From JAIXWP01 sp965247015 (GTDB lineage: Bacteria > Bacteroidota > Bacteroidia > Flavobacteriales_D > Sanyastnellaceae): 64,000 nt of DNA. Made by a program: the position numbers and the translations under genes. The stretch spans positions 248,001 through 312,000 of the forward strand of contig CBDFGG010000003.1 of NCBI GenBank assembly GCA_965247015.1, read 5' to 3'. The notes below the pieces were generated by a model. That model saw nothing but the letters and a program-made list of their open reading frames with translations. It ran no database searches and had not been told where the DNA came from. Positions 61,690 to 64,000 of this stretch are shown here, one piece after another (within the stretch, counting starts at the first letter, position 1; each line of letters opens with the position of its first letter).

Positions 61690-63198
61690 ATGAAACTGTC
61701 ATTCTCCATTATAGCTTTCATATCTCTTTTCTGCGGATCTGCTACAGCCCAGTTCAACAATGTTTATATGAATGATGGTGTATTCGTTGGAGGTGCAATT
61801 GGCATAGAAGAAAACATTGCAACTGGTGAATATTATGTGCCCTCCGGATATGCCTTGGACGGTTCTAACTACAAATTAGGCTACTTTAAAATAGATCAAA
61901 ACGGCACCCTCAATGAGCTCAAGCATCAATCTGACTTGGTTGAAGGAGATTTCTTTATTGTTTGGAACAGAGGTTTTTTTAAAACGCAAGATGGAGGTTA
62001 TGTTCTTGCAGGAAATCACACTGGCACTGGCGCTGACATCATTAGGTTAGACGAAAATCTCGATACAATATGGGAAATTGACGATATCCAAGATCCTGAA
62101 CTGCAAAATTGGGGTGGTGGGGAGCTTGGTAATGAAGATCTAATATTGGGCTATACTGGTGGTAACATCCCTTGGAATGTATTGGAAATGTCAAGATATT
62201 CTAGTGAGGCAGAATTACTCAATAACTATGCTATCGAACTCGACTATGATTTTAGTAGGCCCACAACGTTCATCATTGACGACTCATTACTTTATGTGAG
62301 TTTCTCGAGGATATTAATTAACCAGTACAGAAGAAATTATATTGTTTGCTACAATGCGATAACGGGTGAAGAGATTTGGGAAACACATCAGATAGAAAAT
62401 GGCGAAGCACTTGGTTTTACAGATGGATTAATGTGTATGACTACAGACGGTCAGTTGAAGCTCGTTTACGTAGAACAAACAGGCCCTGATAATCCTGGAA
62501 TGTTCCACTCAGGATGGCTTGGATATTTTAAAGTGGTAACCATCGACGCGCAAACTGGGCAGATATATAATGAATCAACTTTGAGCGAACTTGAACAACA
62601 ATCGTATGTGGTCGATGCTGCCGCAACGGATGATGGTGGACTTGTTTTTCTTTTTTGGGCAATAAATCCGGAAAATGAAACTTCTGCTTCTTTTGGAATA
62701 ATGAAGTTAGATAGCGATATGAACTTAGAGTGGCGAAGGCATTATATTCAACCCATCGATTTAGAAGTTTATGAAAATGCCTCGTACCTCAAAGACTTGG
62801 AAACAACGAGCGATGATTGCATTGTTGCTGTTGGGGATGCGATGGGAACATATTTTGAAACACAAATTAGCATCCAATACCCATGGGTCCTAAAAGTGGA
62901 TGCTTGTGGGAATGAGATGGTGAGTGATTGTGCGTTGAGCGGTGTGGGTGAAATTTCTGGTGCGGATAAAATCTCCATCTACCCCAACCCCGCGCGCGAT
63001 CGCATTTACCTCAAAGGAAAAAATACGATCAAACATGTCTCCATTTACGATCTGCAAGGCAAGATGGTACACGACGAATCATTCAGCGGCTCACTAGAAC
63101 AAACCCTCTTCATCGACCACCTCACCCCCGGTCTCTACCTCGTCCAAGCCACCGATCAAACCGGCGCTATCACGACTTCTAAAGTGACGAGATACTAG
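61690..63198 (+). CDS. Secreted T9SS cargo protein flanked by heptamer elements
   Basis: 502 residues. Signal peptide about 1-20 (FISLFCGSATAQ). Residues ~25-410 carry repeated propeller-like strands (GGYVLAGNHTGTGADIIRLDENLDTIWE, split here; LKLVYVEQTG; DDGGLVFLFWAIN), i.e. PQQ- or DUF-type beta-propeller. The C-terminal ~75 residues are a type A T9SS sorting domain (KISIYPNPARDRIYLKG, VSIYDLQGKMV, LTPGLYLVQATDQTG). The frame extends to 61633; ATG 61690 gives a normal signal peptide. Odd: the last codons KVTRY and the stop lie inside element B, whose first heptamers supply them. GC is higher in the last 250 bp. Confidence 0.9.
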   Translation: MKLSFSIIAFISLFCGSATAQFNNVYMNDGVFVGGAIGIEENIATGEYYVPSGYALDGSNYKLGYFKIDQNGTLNELKHQSDLVEGDFFIVWNRGFFKTQDGGYVLAGNHTGTGADIIRLDENLDTIWEIDDIQDPELQNWGGGELGNEDLILGYTGGNIPWNVLEMSRYSSEAELLNNYAIELDYDFSRPTTFIIDDSLLYVSFSRILINQYRRNYIVCYNAITGEEIWETHQIENGEALGFTDGLMCMTTDGQLKLVYVEQTGPDNPGMFHSGWLGYFKVVTIDAQTGQIYNESTLSELEQQSYVVDAAATDDGGLVFLFWAINPENETSASFGIMKLDSDMNLEWRRHYIQPIDLEVYENASYLKDLETTSDDCIVAVGDAMGTYFETQISIQYPWVLKVDACGNEMVSDCALSGVGEISGADKISIYPNPARDRIYLKGKNTIKHVSIYDLQGKMVHDESFSGSLEQTLFIDHLTPGLYLVQATDQTGAITTSKVTRY

Positions 63199-63223
63199 TG
63201 ACGAGTTACTAGAGTAGTGACTA

Positions 63224-63270
63224 ACGGGAAAGAGATTCAGTGCCTGTTTGGGACTGTCTCACTACATCTC
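63224..63270 (+). repeat. 47-bp core of element B
   Basis: Counterpart of core A in the opposite orientation, 47 bp long in both copies and matching at 37 of 47 positions after inversion. Equal length despite divergence suggests that length is constrained. Confidence 0.85.
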
Positions 63271-63314
63271 TAGTATCTACTCTAGTCACTAGTCGTTAGT
63301 ATCTAGTAACTGAG

Positions 63315-63346
63315 TTTGTCATTTGTCATTGTTTGCAGTATCTTTG
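63315..63346 (+). promoter_or_regulatory. Promoter at right end of element B (TTTG-N20-TATCTTTG)
   Basis: TTTG (63315-63318), 20 bp, TATCTTTG (63339-63346). The TTTG belongs to the heptamer run TGTCATT, giving a second TTTG 7 bp closer. It precedes the TPR gene ATG by 24 bp. Confidence 0.7.
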
Positions 63347-63370
63347 AATACCCGAATACTTCCGGTGCCT

Positions 63371-64000
63371 ATGAATGAAGAAGACCGCGACCAGCATAAC
63401 GCTGAAGAACTGGTGAATCGGTACGAAAAGATGGTGGCGAACGATGAGTCGTATTACTTCGATATAGAAGAATTCGAAGGAATAGTAGATTTCTATTGCG
63501 ATAACAACAAATTCAGCCAAGCCCTCACTGCGATTACCTACGCCTATACGCTATTCCCAGAGAATACCTCTATGATGCTGCGCGAAAGTCAGATCCTAGC
63601 AGGGATGGGCCGACTTACAAAAGCATTGGCCCGTTTAAAAGTTTTGGAAAAATTTGAACCCCAAAATCAAGAGGTCATCCTCACGATGGGTTCGATCTAC
63701 AGCCAATTACGAGAACACAAACAAGCCATTGAGCTATTCAAACGCGCTCTCGAGATGGGTGGCGATGAAATGGAAGAGGAAATCTACCTCGAAATCGCTT
63801 TGGAATATGAAAATATGGACCGTTTCGATAAAGCCATCGAGACGCTCCAAGAGGCATTGACCAAAACGCCTGACAACGAGACCTTGCTTTACGAACTCGC
63901 ATATTGCTTTGAAACAGCAGACCGCACTGCGGAATGTATCGAGTACTATTTGGCCTTTATCGAGACACATCCTTTTAGCTTCCCAGCATGGTATAACCTC
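63371..64000 (+). CDS. TPR-repeat protein, 3' end cut by window edge
   Basis: An open frame from ATG 63371 to the right edge (210 codons, no stop). No signal peptide. After an acidic head (EEDRDQHNAEELVNRYEKM) come tetratricopeptide repeats: NKFSQALTAITYAYTLFPEN, RLTKALARLKVLEKFEPQN, REHKQAIELFKRALEMG, DRFDKAIETLQEALTKTPDN and RTAECIEYYLAFIETHP, spaced 32-36 residues. A cytosolic scaffold role is likely; partners unknown. Transcribed from the element B promoter, with a leader of about 18 nt. Confidence 0.88.
   Translation, partial: MNEEDRDQHNAEELVNRYEKMVANDESYYFDIEEFEGIVDFYCDNNKFSQALTAITYAYTLFPENTSMMLRESQILAGMGRLTKALARLKVLEKFEPQNQEVILTMGSIYSQLREHKQAIELFKRALEMGGDEMEEEIYLEIALEYENMDRFDKAIETLQEALTKTPDNETLLYELAYCFETADRTAECIEYYLAFIETHPFSFPAWYNL

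Larger units (their letters stand above)
63181..63350. repeat. Heptamer-repeat element, copy B
   Basis: Left arm GTGACGA GATACTA GTGACGA GTTACTA (63184-63211), pentamer GAGTA, GTGACTA (63217-63223); core 63224-63270; right arm TAGTATC, pentamer TACTC (63278-63282), TAGTCAC, TAGTCGT, TAGTATC, TAGTAAC (63283-63310), then TGTCATT twice (63317-63330) and the promoter. Same architecture as copy A: arms, pentamer, 47-bp core, pentamer, arms, promoter. The left boundary is inside the upstream CDS end. Confidence 0.9.

Noticed and set aside
1..64000. tRNA, rRNA, insertion sequence or prophage genes
   Set aside because: No transposase, integrase or phage structural motifs and no cloverleaf or rRNA-like stretch were found by reading.

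Overview
The window is a contiguous piece of a Bacteroidota chromosome, most likely order Flavobacteriales. Several things point there. Genes lack Shine-Dalgarno sequences, and many are preceded by the Bacteroidota -7 promoter box TAnnTTTG. Complex I has separate NuoC and NuoD and a short NuoG. There is a C-terminal type IX secretion signal, a DUF6150 protein, LytS/LytTR regulation, a SurA/PpiC-guaB-MoxR cluster and an LptD-amidase-MCE-FeS cluster. I see no rRNA, tRNA, phage, insertion sequence or CRISPR array. Most of the window is core metabolism and envelope biogenesis.

Layout. 1-5 kb: a large secreted protein cut by the left edge, a small DUF6150 repeat protein, fumarylacetoacetase (tyrosine breakdown) and a DUF5819/HTTM membrane pair. 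5-12 kb (minus strand): guaB, then three SurA/parvulin-type periplasmic folding factors and a MoxR ATPase. 11.8-14.7 kb (minus): a secreted HYR/dockerin protein and glutamate dehydrogenase with a clear terminator. 14.8-19.5 kb (plus): an RND/MMPL exporter, glucose-1-phosphate thymidylyltransferase, a polyprenyl synthase and a small unknown. 19.5-27 kb: the 2-oxoglutarate dehydrogenase genes E1 and E2, separated by a LytS/LytTR two-component pair, a soluble unknown plus 7-TM unknown pair, and a non-coding stretch that looks like a structured small-RNA unit ending in a strong terminator. 27-40 kb: a complete 14-gene complex I operon, nuoABCDEFGHIJKLMN, with a good promoter.

40-51 kb: LptD (minus) divergent from amidase, MCE protein, a split membrane Fe-S oxidoreductase with a HAD-like phosphatase between its halves, FabG, a VWA-like membrane protein and a substrate-binding-type protein without a signal peptide. 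51-54 kb (minus): DUF1801 protein and TonB-dependent receptor. 54-60 kb (plus): CNNM/CBS protein with an OmpR/HK two-component pair, a Usp-like protein, a STAS-less SulP transporter and a YdcF-type protein. 60-61.3 kb (minus): an outer-membrane barrel. 61.4-64 kb: a T9SS cargo protein and a TPR protein.

The most unusual structure is at 61.4-61.67 and 63.18-63.35 kb. Two copies of an apparently undescribed element flank the T9SS cargo gene. Each is built from degenerate 7-bp units (TAGTCAC/GTGACTA-like) arranged as inverted arms around a 47-bp core. The core lies in opposite orientation in the two copies (37 of 47 positions match after reverse complementing). Both copies end in the same direction with the same 26 bp, which contain a perfect TATCTTTG box preceded at 20 bp by TTTG. 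So each element appears to deliver an outward promoter to the gene to its right, and the right-hand copy also supplies the last codons and stop of the cargo gene. The candidate small RNA upstream of sucB and the unknown soluble/7-TM pair next to it are the other points worth following.
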